Source: Bradyrhizobium sp. sBnM-33
Lineage (GTDB): Bacteria > Pseudomonadota > Alphaproteobacteria > Rhizobiales > Xanthobacteraceae
Assembly (NCBI RefSeq): GCF_032917945.1
Contig: NZ_CP136624.1
Location: 7,440,001-7,504,000, forward strand
Length of the DNA: 64,000 nt
Direction: 5' to 3'
Part shown: piece by piece, positions 53,739-62,215 of the stretch
Numbering within the stretch: position 1 is the first letter of the stretch
How the letters are laid out: every line of letters starts with the position of its first letter
Position numbers and translations under genes: made by a program
Notes under the pieces: model-generated
Database searches by the model: none
Seen by the model: only the letters and a program-made list of their open reading frames with translations
What the model was told of the DNA's origin: nothing

Positions 53739-55228
53739 GATTCCGTTGAAGAAGTCGGCCCGCGAGCGAGGCGAGCCGCAAATGCGGCACAGCCGACCGC
53801 TTCTCAGGCCGGATTTGGCTGCGGCATTGGGACCAGCTTGGCTAGTTTCCGGAGGTTCTGGGCGGTTGCTGCAAGGAGGAACTCGTCGCGAGCCCCGTTT
53901 GGTCCACGTAATCGCAGTCGGTCGAGCTTGAGAATGCGCTTGAGGTGAGCGAACAACATTTCGACCTTCTTACGTAGCCGTCGCGATGCTCGACCTTCCC
54001 AGGATTTAGCAATCGCCCGCGCCATGTCGCGGGCTCTCTCATGGATCGAGCGAGGCACCTTTCGAGCAGGCGTGTTCGGGCAGCAGTGTGGCCTCAAGGC
54101 GCAGGCGTCACAGTCAGCCTTGCTCGCTCGATAAAGCAACGTCTCGCCATCATTCACACGCGTCCCTGTTGTGGTCAGCGTCTTGCCGCCAGGACAGATA
54201 TAGACGTCGCTGACTGGATCGTAGTTGAAGTCCTCCCGTGTGAAGGTCCCATCCTTGCGCGCTGATTTGTCGAACACGGTCACATGCGGCTCGATGCCGT
54301 GCTCATCGACCAGCCAGCCCAGCATGTCGGCTGAACCATAGGCGCTGTCACCGAGAAGCCTGGACGGGTGAAGACCGAAGTTCTTTGCGGTCCGCTCGAT
54401 CATGCGCTTGGCAGCGAGAACTTCTGCCTGCCGGATCGCTGTGGTCGGCTCAACGTCGACAATGATCGCATTTTCCACATCGATCAGATAGTTCGTGGAG
54501 TAGGCAAAGAAAGCCTGTCCGCCATGGGCACCGGTCCAGCGCGCGGCAGGATCAGCCGGTGAGATGAACTTGGGGACGATCTCGGTCGCGGCCCCAAACG
54601 CCGCATCGTCCAGGACAGCTAGATACTCGTCGACGGCACGGCTTGCGGCTTTTGGCGGCAACCCCTTTTCGCCCTCGACGCCGTTCTGCCGGTTAGCATC
54701 GGCCTTGATCAGGCTAGCATCGACCGCAAAGCCTTCTCCGCCAACCAGACCCTCGTCGATGCAGCGGCGCAAGACGTCTTCGAACAGCCGTCGCAGCAGA
54801 TCACTATCGCGGAAGCGGCCATGTCGGTTCTTTGAGAAGGTCGAATGATCGGGCACGTCACCATCGAGCCCAAGGCGGCAGAACCAGCGGTATGCCAGGT
54901 TGAGGTGAACCTCTTCGCACAGGCGCCGCTCCGAGCGGATGCCGAAGCAGTAACCGACCAACAGCATCCGGATCATCAGCTCGGGCGCGATCGAGGGCCG
55001 CCCGATCGTGCTGTAGAAGGGGGATAGCTCTCGCCTTAACCCATCGAGGTCCACGAACCTGTCGATCGATCGCAACAAATGATCGGCCGGAACGTGCCGC
55101 TCGAGCGAAAACTCATAGAACAACGCGACCTGCTCAACTCGCTGATGTCCCATCATGATTCAGTCCTCTCGCAACGACTGAATCAGCGAACATCAACCAG
55201 CGCAACCGAAGACTTTTTCAACACAATC
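53739..55228 (-). mobile_element. IS1182-type insertion sequence, copy B
   Basis: This 1490-bp copy has the same inverted ends as copy A (GATTCCGTTGAAGAAGTC at 53739). Its own flanks GGCG and GACC do not match, in agreement with its place as the left end of a composite transposon. Confidence 0.9.
53804..55156 (-). CDS. IS1182-family DDE transposase, copy B
   Basis: The 450-residue protein is identical in translation to copy A (31656-33008), with an intact DDE core (FAVDASLIKADANR, LLGDSAYGSADML, VEMLFAHLKRI). It differs from copies A and D by a synonymous base at 54161. With copy C it can mobilise the composite transposon. Confidence 0.92.
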   Translation of the reverse strand: MMGHQRVEQVALFYEFSLERHVPADHLLRSIDRFVDLDGLRRELSPFYSTIGRPSIAPELMIRMLLVGYCFGIRSERRLCEEVHLNLAYRWFCRLGLDGDVPDHSTFSKNRHGRFRDSDLLRRLFEDVLRRCIDEGLVGGEGFAVDASLIKADANRQNGVEGEKGLPPKAASRAVDEYLAVLDDAAFGAATEIVPKFISPADPAARWTGAHGGQAFFAYSTNYLIDVENAIIVDVEPTTAIRQAEVLAAKRMIERTAKNFGLHPSRLLGDSAYGSADMLGWLVDEHGIEPHVTVFDKSARKDGTFTREDFNYDPVSDVYICPGGKTLTTTGTRVNDGETLLYRASKADCDACALRPHCCPNTPARKVPRSIHERARDMARAIAKSWEGRASRRLRKKVEMLFAHLKRILKLDRLRLRGPNGARDEFLLAATAQNLRKLAKLVPMPQPNPA

Positions 55229-55268
55229 GACCCTTAGCGGACCTCGCCAGCGCGGTCGCGAATGATCA

Positions 55269-55772
55269 TCATCGCGCTGGCGCTGGGCCCAATTTGCGGT
55301 TCACTATCGCCCTAAAGAGCACATAGTTTACCGTGAACGCGCCAACTTTGGCACCAATGACACCGAATGAAGCGAACCAAGCCCAAGTCTGGAAATCGAA
55401 GGTCGTGGCGACGACTATATTTAGGACAGCAAGCGTCATCATTAGTGCTGCCCAAGCATATCCGGCGCGGTCAATGATGACTTTCGGCAATGTATCGCGC
55501 GCAACTTGAGGCAGATAGCGGCACATCCAACCTCGCCGCAACATGATCAAACCGATCGCTAGTCTGCTGATGCTTGGCTTCGCCATTAGGAGGCGACTAT
55601 CATTGGTAATGAGCGAAGCTGTACCAAACACGAGCACAAGACCAAGAGCCATCCACTGCATCGGTTCAATCGGCTTATCTCTAAGTTTCAGGATGCCGAT
55701 ACGCAGCAGACCAATCCCGACGCCAATCGCTACGGCCAGATAGAGGTTGCCGGTTAGTCCAAAGACGATCAC
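55269..55772 (-). CDS. YciB/IspZ-like inner-membrane protein, probably N-terminally truncated
   Basis: The 167-residue product has five hydrophobic segments and the pattern of the YciB (intracellular septation protein A) family: a segment ending in LRIGILKLRDKPIEPMQW, LVFGTASLITND, and TLAVLNIVVATTFDFQTWAWF near the end. Open sequence continues upstream of GTG 55772 for about 15 codons (LFSDFLSTILFV), which matches the family start but has no start codon before a TAG. The first codons seem lost. It is the only gene of the composite transposon. YciB proteins influence envelope and division; here the role is unknown. Confidence 0.65.
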   Translation of the reverse strand: MIVFGLTGNLYLAVAIGVGIGLLRIGILKLRDKPIEPMQWMALGLVLVFGTASLITNDSRLLMAKPSISRLAIGLIMLRRGWMCRYLPQVARDTLPKVIIDRAGYAWAALMMTLAVLNIVVATTFDFQTWAWFASFGVIGAKVGAFTVNYVLFRAIVNRKLGPAPAR

Positions 55773-55996
55773 AAAAAGGATGGTCGAAAGAAAATCGCTA
55801 AAGAGATGTCCGAGTGCAACCTACATGATCACTCACATCGAAATGATAACTAACCGTTGAACGATGCGATATGACGATGTCAAGCTCAAGTACAAAATTT
55901 TGCTTGGTCGACCATTTCGGGTATTCGATTGCGTGGCGCCGGGTGCTGACGAGCTTGCGGTATCGGTGGTGAGGCGGCGCATGTCCGCTGTTGGCC

Positions 55997-57486
55997 GATT
56001 GTGTTGAAAAAGTCTTCGGTTGCGCTGGTTGATGTTCGCTGATTCAGTCGTTGCGAGAGGACTGAATCATGATGGGACATCAGCGAGTTGAGCAGGTCGC
56101 GTTGTTCTATGAGTTTTCGCTCGAGCGGCACGTTCCGGCCGATCATTTGTTGCGATCGATCGACAGGTTCGTGGACCTCGATGGGTTAAGGCGAGAGCTA
56201 TCCCCCTTCTACAGCACGATCGGGCGGCCCTCGATCGCGCCCGAGCTGATGATCCGGATGCTGTTGGTCGGTTACTGCTTCGGCATCCGCTCGGAGCGGC
56301 GCCTGTGCGAAGAGGTTCACCTCAACCTGGCATACCGCTGGTTCTGCCGCCTTGGGCTCGATGGTGACGTGCCCGATCATTCGACCTTCTCAAAGAACCG
56401 ACATGGCCGCTTCCGCGATAGTGATCTGCTGCGACGGCTGTTCGAAGACGTCTTGCGCCGCTGCATCGACGAGGGTCTGGTTGGCGGAGAAGGCTTTGCG
56501 GTCGATGCTAGCCTGATCAAGGCCGATGCTAACCGGCAGAACGGCGTCGAGGGCGAAAAGGGGTTGCCGCCAAAAGCCGCAAGCCGTGCCGTCGACGAGT
56601 ATCTAGCTGTCCTGGACGATGCGGCGTTTGGGGCCGCGACCGAGATCGTCCCCAAGTTCATCTCACCGGCTGATCCTGCCGCGCGCTGGACCGGTGCCCA
56701 TGGCGGACAGGCTTTCTTTGCCTACTCCACGAACTATCTGATCGATGTGGAAAATGCGATCATTGTCGACGTTGAGCCGACCACAGCGATCCGGCAGGCA
56801 GAAGTTCTCGCTGCCAAGCGCATGATCGAGCGGACCGCAAAGAACTTCGGTCTTCACCCGTCCAGGCTTCTCGGTGACAGCGCCTATGGTTCAGCCGACA
56901 TGCTGGGCTGGCTGGTCGATGAGCACGGCATCGAGCCGCATGTGACCGTGTTCGACAAATCAGCGCGCAAGGATGGGACCTTCACACGGGAGGACTTCAA
57001 CTACGATCCAGTCAGCGACGTCTATATCTGTCCTGGCGGCAAGACGCTGACCACAACAGGGACGCGTGTGAATGATGGCGAGACGTTGCTTTATCGAGCG
57101 AGCAAGGCTGACTGTGACGCCTGCGCCTTGAGGCCACACTGCTGCCCGAACACGCCTGCTCGAAAGGTGCCTCGCTCGATCCATGAGAGAGCCCGCGACA
57201 TGGCGCGGGCGATTGCTAAATCCTGGGAAGGTCGAGCATCGCGACGGCTACGTAAGAAGGTCGAAATGTTGTTCGCTCACCTCAAGCGCATTCTCAAGCT
57301 CGACCGACTGCGATTACGTGGACCAAACGGGGCTCGCGACGAGTTCCTCCTTGCAGCAACCGCCCAGAACCTCCGGAAACTAGCCAAGCTGGTCCCAATG
57401 CCGCAGCCAAATCCGGCCTGAGAAGCGGTCGGCTGTGCCGCATTTGCGGCTCGCCTCGCTCGCGGGCCGACTTCTTCAACGGAATC
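55997..57486 (+). mobile_element. IS1182-type insertion sequence, copy C
   Basis: A 1490-bp copy inverted relative to B. The left flank GGCC and right flank GGCG do not match each other; the right flank matches the left flank of copy B. The left neighbour ATGTCCGCTGTTGGCC is an arm of the dispersed palindromic repeat. Confidence 0.9.
56069..57421 (+). CDS. IS1182-family DDE transposase, copy C
   Basis: The 450-residue protein is identical in translation to the other copies, with an intact reading frame and catalytic motifs. The ribosome site GAGAGGA precedes ATG 56069. It shares the B-specific base at 57064. Confidence 0.92.
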   Translation: MMGHQRVEQVALFYEFSLERHVPADHLLRSIDRFVDLDGLRRELSPFYSTIGRPSIAPELMIRMLLVGYCFGIRSERRLCEEVHLNLAYRWFCRLGLDGDVPDHSTFSKNRHGRFRDSDLLRRLFEDVLRRCIDEGLVGGEGFAVDASLIKADANRQNGVEGEKGLPPKAASRAVDEYLAVLDDAAFGAATEIVPKFISPADPAARWTGAHGGQAFFAYSTNYLIDVENAIIVDVEPTTAIRQAEVLAAKRMIERTAKNFGLHPSRLLGDSAYGSADMLGWLVDEHGIEPHVTVFDKSARKDGTFTREDFNYDPVSDVYICPGGKTLTTTGTRVNDGETLLYRASKADCDACALRPHCCPNTPARKVPRSIHERARDMARAIAKSWEGRASRRLRKKVEMLFAHLKRILKLDRLRLRGPNGARDEFLLAATAQNLRKLAKLVPMPQPNPA

Positions 57487-57532
57487 GGCGCAAAGCGGAC
57501 ATTCGGCTCAACGCCGATGTCGGCTAAGGGCC

Positions 57533-59022
57533 GATTGTGTTGAAAAAGTCTTCGGTTGCGCTGGTTGATGTTCGCTGATTCAGTCGTTGCGAGAGGACTG
57601 AATCATGATGGGACATCAGCGAGTTGAGCAGGTCGCGTTGTTCTATGAGTTTTCGCTCGAGCGGCACGTTCCGGCCGATCATTTGTTGCGATCGATCGAC
57701 AGGTTCGTGGACCTCGATGGGTTAAGGCGAGAGCTATCCCCCTTCTACAGCACGATCGGGCGGCCCTCGATCGCGCCCGAGCTGATGATCCGGATGCTGT
57801 TGGTCGGTTACTGCTTCGGCATCCGCTCGGAGCGGCGCCTGTGCGAAGAGGTTCACCTCAACCTGGCATACCGCTGGTTCTGCCGCCTTGGGCTCGATGG
57901 TGACGTGCCCGATCATTCGACCTTCTCAAAGAACCGACATGGCCGCTTCCGCGATAGTGATCTGCTGCGACGGCTGTTCGAAGACGTCTTGCGCCGCTGC
58001 ATCGACGAGGGTCTGGTTGGCGGAGAAGGCTTTGCGGTCGATGCTAGCCTGATCAAGGCCGATGCTAACCGGCAGAACGGCGTCGAGGGCGAAAAGGGGT
58101 TGCCGCCAAAAGCCGCAAGCCGTGCCGTCGACGAGTATCTAGCTGTCCTGGACGATGCGGCGTTTGGGGCCGCGACCGAGATCGTCCCCAAGTTCATCTC
58201 ACCGGCTGATCCTGCCGCGCGCTGGACCGGTGCCCATGGCGGACAGGCTTTCTTTGCCTACTCCACGAACTATCTGATCGATGTGGAAAATGCGATCATT
58301 GTCGACGTTGAGCCGACCACAGCGATCCGGCAGGCAGAAGTTCTCGCTGCCAAGCGCATGATCGAGCGGACCGCAAAGAACTTCGGTCTTCACCCGTCCA
58401 GGCTTCTCGGTGACAGCGCCTATGGTTCAGCCGACATGCTGGGCTGGCTGGTCGATGAGCACGGCATCGAGCCGCATGTGACCGTGTTCGACAAATCAGC
58501 GCGCAAGGATGGGACCTTCACACGGGAGGACTTCAACTACGATCCAGTCAGCGACGTCTATATCTGTCCTGGCGGCAAGACGCTGACCACAACAGGGACA
58601 CGTGTGAATGATGGCGAGACGTTGCTTTATCGAGCGAGCAAGGCTGACTGTGACGCCTGCGCCTTGAGGCCACACTGCTGCCCGAACACGCCTGCTCGAA
58701 AGGTGCCTCGCTCGATCCATGAGAGAGCCCGCGACATGGCGCGGGCGATTGCTAAATCCTGGGAAGGTCGAGCATCGCGACGGCTACGTAAGAAGGTCGA
58801 AATGTTGTTCGCTCACCTCAAGCGCATTCTCAAGCTCGACCGACTGCGATTACGTGGACCAAACGGGGCTCGCGACGAGTTCCTCCTTGCAGCAACCGCC
58901 CAGAACCTCCGGAAACTAGCCAAGCTGGTCCCAATGCCGCAGCCAAATCCGGCCTGAGAAGCGGTCGGCTGTGCCGCATTTGCGGCTCGCCTCGCTCGCG
59001 GGCCGACTTCTTCAACGGAATC
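57533..59022 (+). mobile_element. IS1182-type insertion sequence, copy D
   Basis: The 1490-bp copy has a perfect 4-bp target duplication GGCC (57529-57532 and 59023-59026), so it is an independent insertion. Only 46 bases separate it from the end of copy C. The rejoined target reads as part of a palindromic repeat (GATGTCGGCTAAGGGCC on the left, AAAACCGGAAGTTAGCG on the right). Confidence 0.92.
57605..58957 (+). CDS. IS1182-family DDE transposase, copy D
   Basis: The 450-residue protein is identical in translation to copies A-C, with the A-type base at 58600. The reading frame is intact with the ribosome site GAGAGGA before ATG 57605. Confidence 0.92.
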   Translation: MMGHQRVEQVALFYEFSLERHVPADHLLRSIDRFVDLDGLRRELSPFYSTIGRPSIAPELMIRMLLVGYCFGIRSERRLCEEVHLNLAYRWFCRLGLDGDVPDHSTFSKNRHGRFRDSDLLRRLFEDVLRRCIDEGLVGGEGFAVDASLIKADANRQNGVEGEKGLPPKAASRAVDEYLAVLDDAAFGAATEIVPKFISPADPAARWTGAHGGQAFFAYSTNYLIDVENAIIVDVEPTTAIRQAEVLAAKRMIERTAKNFGLHPSRLLGDSAYGSADMLGWLVDEHGIEPHVTVFDKSARKDGTFTREDFNYDPVSDVYICPGGKTLTTTGTRVNDGETLLYRASKADCDACALRPHCCPNTPARKVPRSIHERARDMARAIAKSWEGRASRRLRKKVEMLFAHLKRILKLDRLRLRGPNGARDEFLLAATAQNLRKLAKLVPMPQPNPA

Positions 59023-59142
59023 GGCCAAAACCGGAAGTTAGCGTTTGGCCGCCCCAGCGCGGGGCCTGACTTCCGGGCAGTCGCGAAGTTTGTTATGCTG
59101 CGCGCCAGTCGGGGGGCCTCAAAGCATAGTACGGAGGCCGAC

Positions 59143-60273
59143 ATGACCCGTATGACCCGTATATTGGGACGGCGTGACCTCCTCGCAGGCTCTGCGGCGC
59201 TCGCTGGGGCGGCGGTGGGTAGCGGCTTCATGTGCGTCGAATTCGCTTCGGCGGCACCGATCGAGGTGCCGATGGTCGAAAAGCTGTCAATCAGGGTGCT
59301 CGTCGACTCCACCCACGATCTTTTCCTGCGCCCCCGCACGGTCAACGGCGTGAGCGTGCAGCCGACTCCCCTCCAGACGGGGTTTCCGAATGTGATTCAC
59401 ACCCAATGGGGCCTGTCGCTCTGGCTCGAATCCCAGCGCGGCAACGAGCTCCGCACCCTGATGCTCGATTACGGCTACACGCCGGACGTGCTTATCACCA
59501 ATATGGGCATCATGGGCGTCGACGTGAAGAAGGTCGACGCCTTGATCCTCAGCCACGGCCATTTCGATCATTTCGGCGGCCTGATGGGATTCCTCGATAA
59601 GTACCGTGGCGCACTGCCGGCGGACGTGAAGCTCTACGCCGGCGGCGAGGACAATTTCTGCCATCGCCTGGCCGGGGCGCCGGGCCAATTGACCGACTAC
59701 GGCACGCTCGACCGGCGCGCTCTAGCTGCTCAGAAGGTTGCGACTGTTCTATGCGAGCACCCGACCGTGATTGCCGGCCACGCCTTCACCACCGGGCAGA
59801 TCAGGCGTTCCGGCATCGAGAAGGTCTTGCCCAACACCATGGTGGAGTACGGGATCAAGGACGGGCTCGGCTGCGATGCCACCCAGTACACCCATTTCAC
59901 CGCGGCGGAGCTGCAGGGCAAGATCGTCCCGGACGAGCATACCCACGAGCACGCGACCTGCTTCAACGTGAAGGACCGCGGCCTCGTCGTCATCACCTCG
60001 TGCGGCCACGTCGGCATTCTCAACATCATCCGGCAGGCGCAGGAGGTATCCGGCATCAAGAAGCTGCACGCCCTGATCGGCGGCTTCCATCTAGGGCCCG
60101 CAACGCCGGACTATGCGGATCAGGTCGTCAGCGAACTCAAGACGTTCGAGCCGGACGTGGTAGTGCCGATGCACTGTAGCGGCCTGACCTTCGTCGATTC
60201 CGTGCGCAAGATCATGCCGGACAAGCTGCTGCTGGCCTCGGCGGCGGCGCGGCTCAATTTCGGCGTGGCGTGA
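59143..60273 (+). CDS. Tat-exported metallo-beta-lactamase-fold hydrolase
   Basis: The 376-residue product begins with a twin-arginine signal (ILGRRDLLAGSAALAGAAVG). A metallo-beta-lactamase domain follows, with LSHGHFDHFGG (His138, His140, Asp142, His143), a later histidine in TSCGHVGI, GGFHLG and MHCSG. It resembles the dihydropterin-ribofuranosylaminobenzene phosphate synthase-like group, but in the periplasm, so the substrate is open. ATG 59143 has GGAGG ahead. The stop overlaps the SCO gene start in GTGA, so the two are coupled. The gene starts 116 bases after IS copy D. Confidence 0.82.
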   Translation: MTRMTRILGRRDLLAGSAALAGAAVGSGFMCVEFASAAPIEVPMVEKLSIRVLVDSTHDLFLRPRTVNGVSVQPTPLQTGFPNVIHTQWGLSLWLESQRGNELRTLMLDYGYTPDVLITNMGIMGVDVKKVDALILSHGHFDHFGGLMGFLDKYRGALPADVKLYAGGEDNFCHRLAGAPGQLTDYGTLDRRALAAQKVATVLCEHPTVIAGHAFTTGQIRRSGIEKVLPNTMVEYGIKDGLGCDATQYTHFTAAELQGKIVPDEHTHEHATCFNVKDRGLVVITSCGHVGILNIIRQAQEVSGIKKLHALIGGFHLGPATPDYADQVVSELKTFEPDVVVPMHCSGLTFVDSVRKIMPDKLLLASAAARLNFGVA

Positions 60274-60899
60274 TTGCGACCCGGCGGCGCCTTCTCGGCC
60301 TCGCGGCCGGTCTCCTGCTGGCCGGCCCAGGACGGTCGTCGCGAGTGCAATCGTCCGAGGCGACTTCGGCCGCGCGGCTGATGGACGACCTGATGTGGAA
60401 CCGCGGCCCGATCGGCGGACCGTTCGCTTTGATCGACCACACCGGCAAACCGCGTACGGACGAGGATTTTCGCGGCAAACTTCTGCTGATCTACTTCGGT
60501 TACAGCTATTGCCCGGACGTGTGCCCAACCGATCTGCAGCAGATTGGTCTGGCGGTCGATGGATTAGGCGCCGGAGCGGACGCGGTCCAGCCGATCTTCA
60601 TCACCCTTGATCCCGAACGCGACACCGCTGCGCACCTCACCGAGTACGTGCCGCTGTTCCACCCGCGGCTAATCGGCCTAACCGGCGACGCGGAGCAGAT
60701 TCGGCGCGTGGCGCTCGCTTACAAGGTCTACTACGCCAAACATCCGCCTGATGGCCCGAATTACGTCATCGACCATTCTTCGTTCGTGTACTTGGTCGAC
60801 AAAGGCGGGAAATATATCGGCTTCTTTCCGTCAGGCACCGCGGCCGATCGCATAATAGAAATGATCACTCTGCATCTTTCCGATAGGACAAAGAAATAG
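60270..60899 (+). CDS. SCO1/SenC/PrrC-family protein
   Basis: The 209-residue product has an N-terminal membrane anchor or signal (about 7-20) and a thioredoxin-like SCO domain with the copper/thiol motif YCPDVCP (Cys81, Cys85), ITLDPERDTA and the copper-ligand histidine His169 in VIDHSSFVYLVD. Such proteins deliver copper to cytochrome oxidase CuA or act as thiol reductases in the periplasm. It starts with GTG 60270, overlapping the metallo-hydrolase stop by four bases. No cytochrome oxidase gene is near. Its coupling to a periplasmic metallo-hydrolase suggests metal or thiol supply to that enzyme. Confidence 0.9.
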   Translation: MIATRRRLLGLAAGLLLAGPGRSSRVQSSEATSAARLMDDLMWNRGPIGGPFALIDHTGKPRTDEDFRGKLLLIYFGYSYCPDVCPTDLQQIGLAVDGLGAGADAVQPIFITLDPERDTAAHLTEYVPLFHPRLIGLTGDAEQIRRVALAYKVYYAKHPPDGPNYVIDHSSFVYLVDKGGKYIGFFPSGTAADRIIEMITLHLSDRTKK

Positions 60900-60928
60900 C
60901 GTCTATGGCCAAGTCCTTTGCAATCGCG

Positions 60929-61050
60929 CGTCCGCTTTGGTCATTTTCGGAAGTAACGGCACATCGTACTCAGGTCCGCTTTATCCCAGCCAACAGACAT
61001 CGTCGACCCAGAGCACGAGTTCCGAAAAGTGCCATTACCGGAAGTCGACT
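60929..61050 (+). repeat. Dispersed palindromic repeat, copy R6
   Basis: This contains GTCCGCTTTGGTCATTTTCGG and AAGT, then AGGTCCGCTTTATCCCAGC and, at the right end, TTCCGAAAAGTGCCATTACC, GGAAGT. It combines blocks of the 120-bp family in partly inverted order, so it may be two overlapping copies. Confidence 0.55.
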
Positions 61051-61154
61051 GACCTCACTCGATCACCTCGTCGGCAAGTGCAAGTAGCTGAGGGGGCAGG
61101 TAGGGCCGAGCACTGAATAATGCGGCGCTAAGCGCAAAAAGGAATTTCGGGATA

Positions 61155-61170
61155 TGTGATGCAAATCACA
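61155..61170. promoter_or_regulatory. CRP-type palindrome before a small exported protein
   Basis: TGTGATGCAAATCACA is a perfect TGTGA-N6-TCACA. Its centre lies about 68 bases before ATG 61231, a normal distance for activation by a CRP-family regulator. Confidence 0.6.
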
Positions 61171-61230
61171 AACGCGCAATCCTGCTTGTGCCATGCTTCC
61201 AAGCCACTTCTGAAAGAGTGGAGACGCGTC

Positions 61231-61533
61231 ATGAAACCAATGACAAGCACACGCTCAAAACTTGTAGTTTGGTTGGTGGCAGCTTTCGGATTCGTAGCGA
61301 CCGTTTCTGCCGCAAGGGCACAAGATTGGTACTATATCAACCGCCAGCCGGCCTCTCTCAGTGTGGCACAGGCCATGGCCGCCAGAGGCTTGCCTTACGG
61401 TTACTACTGGCTTCAGCCCAACGGAAATTGGGGCTTTGAGGGCAACTCAGATGTTGTAGGAAACATCTACGGGCGTCGACCGAGCCTTTCCGAGCGCGGC
61501 TTGTTATACTCTCCAGGCGAATTGTTAAGGTAG
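61231..61533 (+). CDS. Small exported protein of 100 residues
   Basis: A signal peptide (LVVWLVAAFGFVATVSAARA) is followed by a mature part of about 70 residues with QDWYYINRQPASLSVAQAMA and LPYGYYWLQPNGNWGFEGN. It is rich in Tyr, Trp and Gly and has no cysteine or known domain. ATG 61231 has GGAG seven bases ahead. A perfect CRP-like palindrome upstream suggests control by a CRP-family regulator. It precedes a membrane protein gene by 52 bases and may be in one transcript with it. Confidence 0.65.
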   Translation: MKPMTSTRSKLVVWLVAAFGFVATVSAARAQDWYYINRQPASLSVAQAMAARGLPYGYYWLQPNGNWGFEGNSDVVGNIYGRRPSLSERGLLYSPGELLR

Positions 61534-61585
61534 CTCAGCTTCCTTGACGAGGAGCGGTGTTGCCTTTCACGAAGGGAGCCCGCAC

Positions 61586-62215
61586 ATGGATATTGTAGCC
61601 GGACTTAGAATGATCGAACGGTTGCTTGCGGTCGGCATCGGCGGCATGTCGATTTATCTCGGCTACCGCTTGTTCCTTGCGCTCCCCGCCATCCGTAACG
61701 CAAGCGGCGAGTTCCACCTCCCGCTTGATATCAAGGTCATCCTCTCGCGGGTCGGCCCGGGCGCTTTCTTCGCCCTGTTCGGCACGGCGGTGGTGGCGCT
61801 GTCGCTTTATTCAAGCGTGCGCCACGACGTCGCCCGAGCTCCTGTGACCGTGAATGCCGACACAGGATCTCGCGTGGAGACGCGGTCCTTCGCCGGTCTT
61901 GGCAGCGCGCACACCACCGACAGCGGCGCAGCGCAGCGCGCCGATGCTCGCAAGCTGCTGCGGCGGGACATGGTCGAGCTGAATGCGCTTTCGGGCAAGC
62001 TGCGGGACGACCTTGCGGAACCAGATCGAGCCGAGGTCGGCGAGCTGGTCCGCCGCGTAAAACTCAAATTGCTGCGTTCGGTCTGGGAAAGCGGCTGGGG
62101 CGATCCGTCGACGTTCGACGGCTGGCTCGCAAGCGATCGCCCTGATCCGCCTCCCGCGCTCATCGACGCGGCAGAACTCTACTTTAGCGGAAACTCCAAG
62201 CGGGTGCGACCATGA
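61586..62215 (+). CDS. Membrane protein of unknown function, partner of the downstream protease
   Basis: The 209-residue product has two membrane segments (about 9-33 and 52-76) and a soluble, helical C-terminal domain (LLRRDMVELNALSGKLRDDL, RRVKLKLLRSVWESGWGD). No family is recognised. ATG 61586 is chosen because AAGGGAG is seven bases ahead; an ATG 42 bases upstream has no site. The stop overlaps the protease start in ATGA, so the two proteins are made together and may form a complex. Confidence 0.65.
   Translation: MDIVAGLRMIERLLAVGIGGMSIYLGYRLFLALPAIRNASGEFHLPLDIKVILSRVGPGAFFALFGTAVVALSLYSSVRHDVARAPVTVNADTGSRVETRSFAGLGSAHTTDSGAAQRADARKLLRRDMVELNALSGKLRDDLAEPDRAEVGELVRRVKLKLLRSVWESGWGDPSTFDGWLASDRPDPPPALIDAAELYFSGNSKRVRP

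Larger units (their letters stand above)
53735..57490. mobile_element. Composite transposon formed by two inverted IS1182-type copies
   Basis: IS copies B (minus, 53739-55228) and C (plus, 55997-57486) bracket 768 bp of cargo with a YciB-like gene. The outer flanks are identical, GGCG at 53735-53738 and GGCG at 57487-57490, as expected for the 4-bp target duplication of the whole unit. The inner flanks differ (GACC and GGCC). B and C share a base (C at 54161, its complement G at 57064) that differs in copies A and D. The target is the centre of a palindrome, ATGTCCGGATTTG on the left and CAAAGCGGACAT on the right. Confidence 0.75.

Noticed and set aside
55229..55996. The composite-transposon cargo as a toxin-antitoxin or resistance module
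   Set aside because: The only gene is a YciB-like membrane protein; no second small gene or resistance motif is visible.
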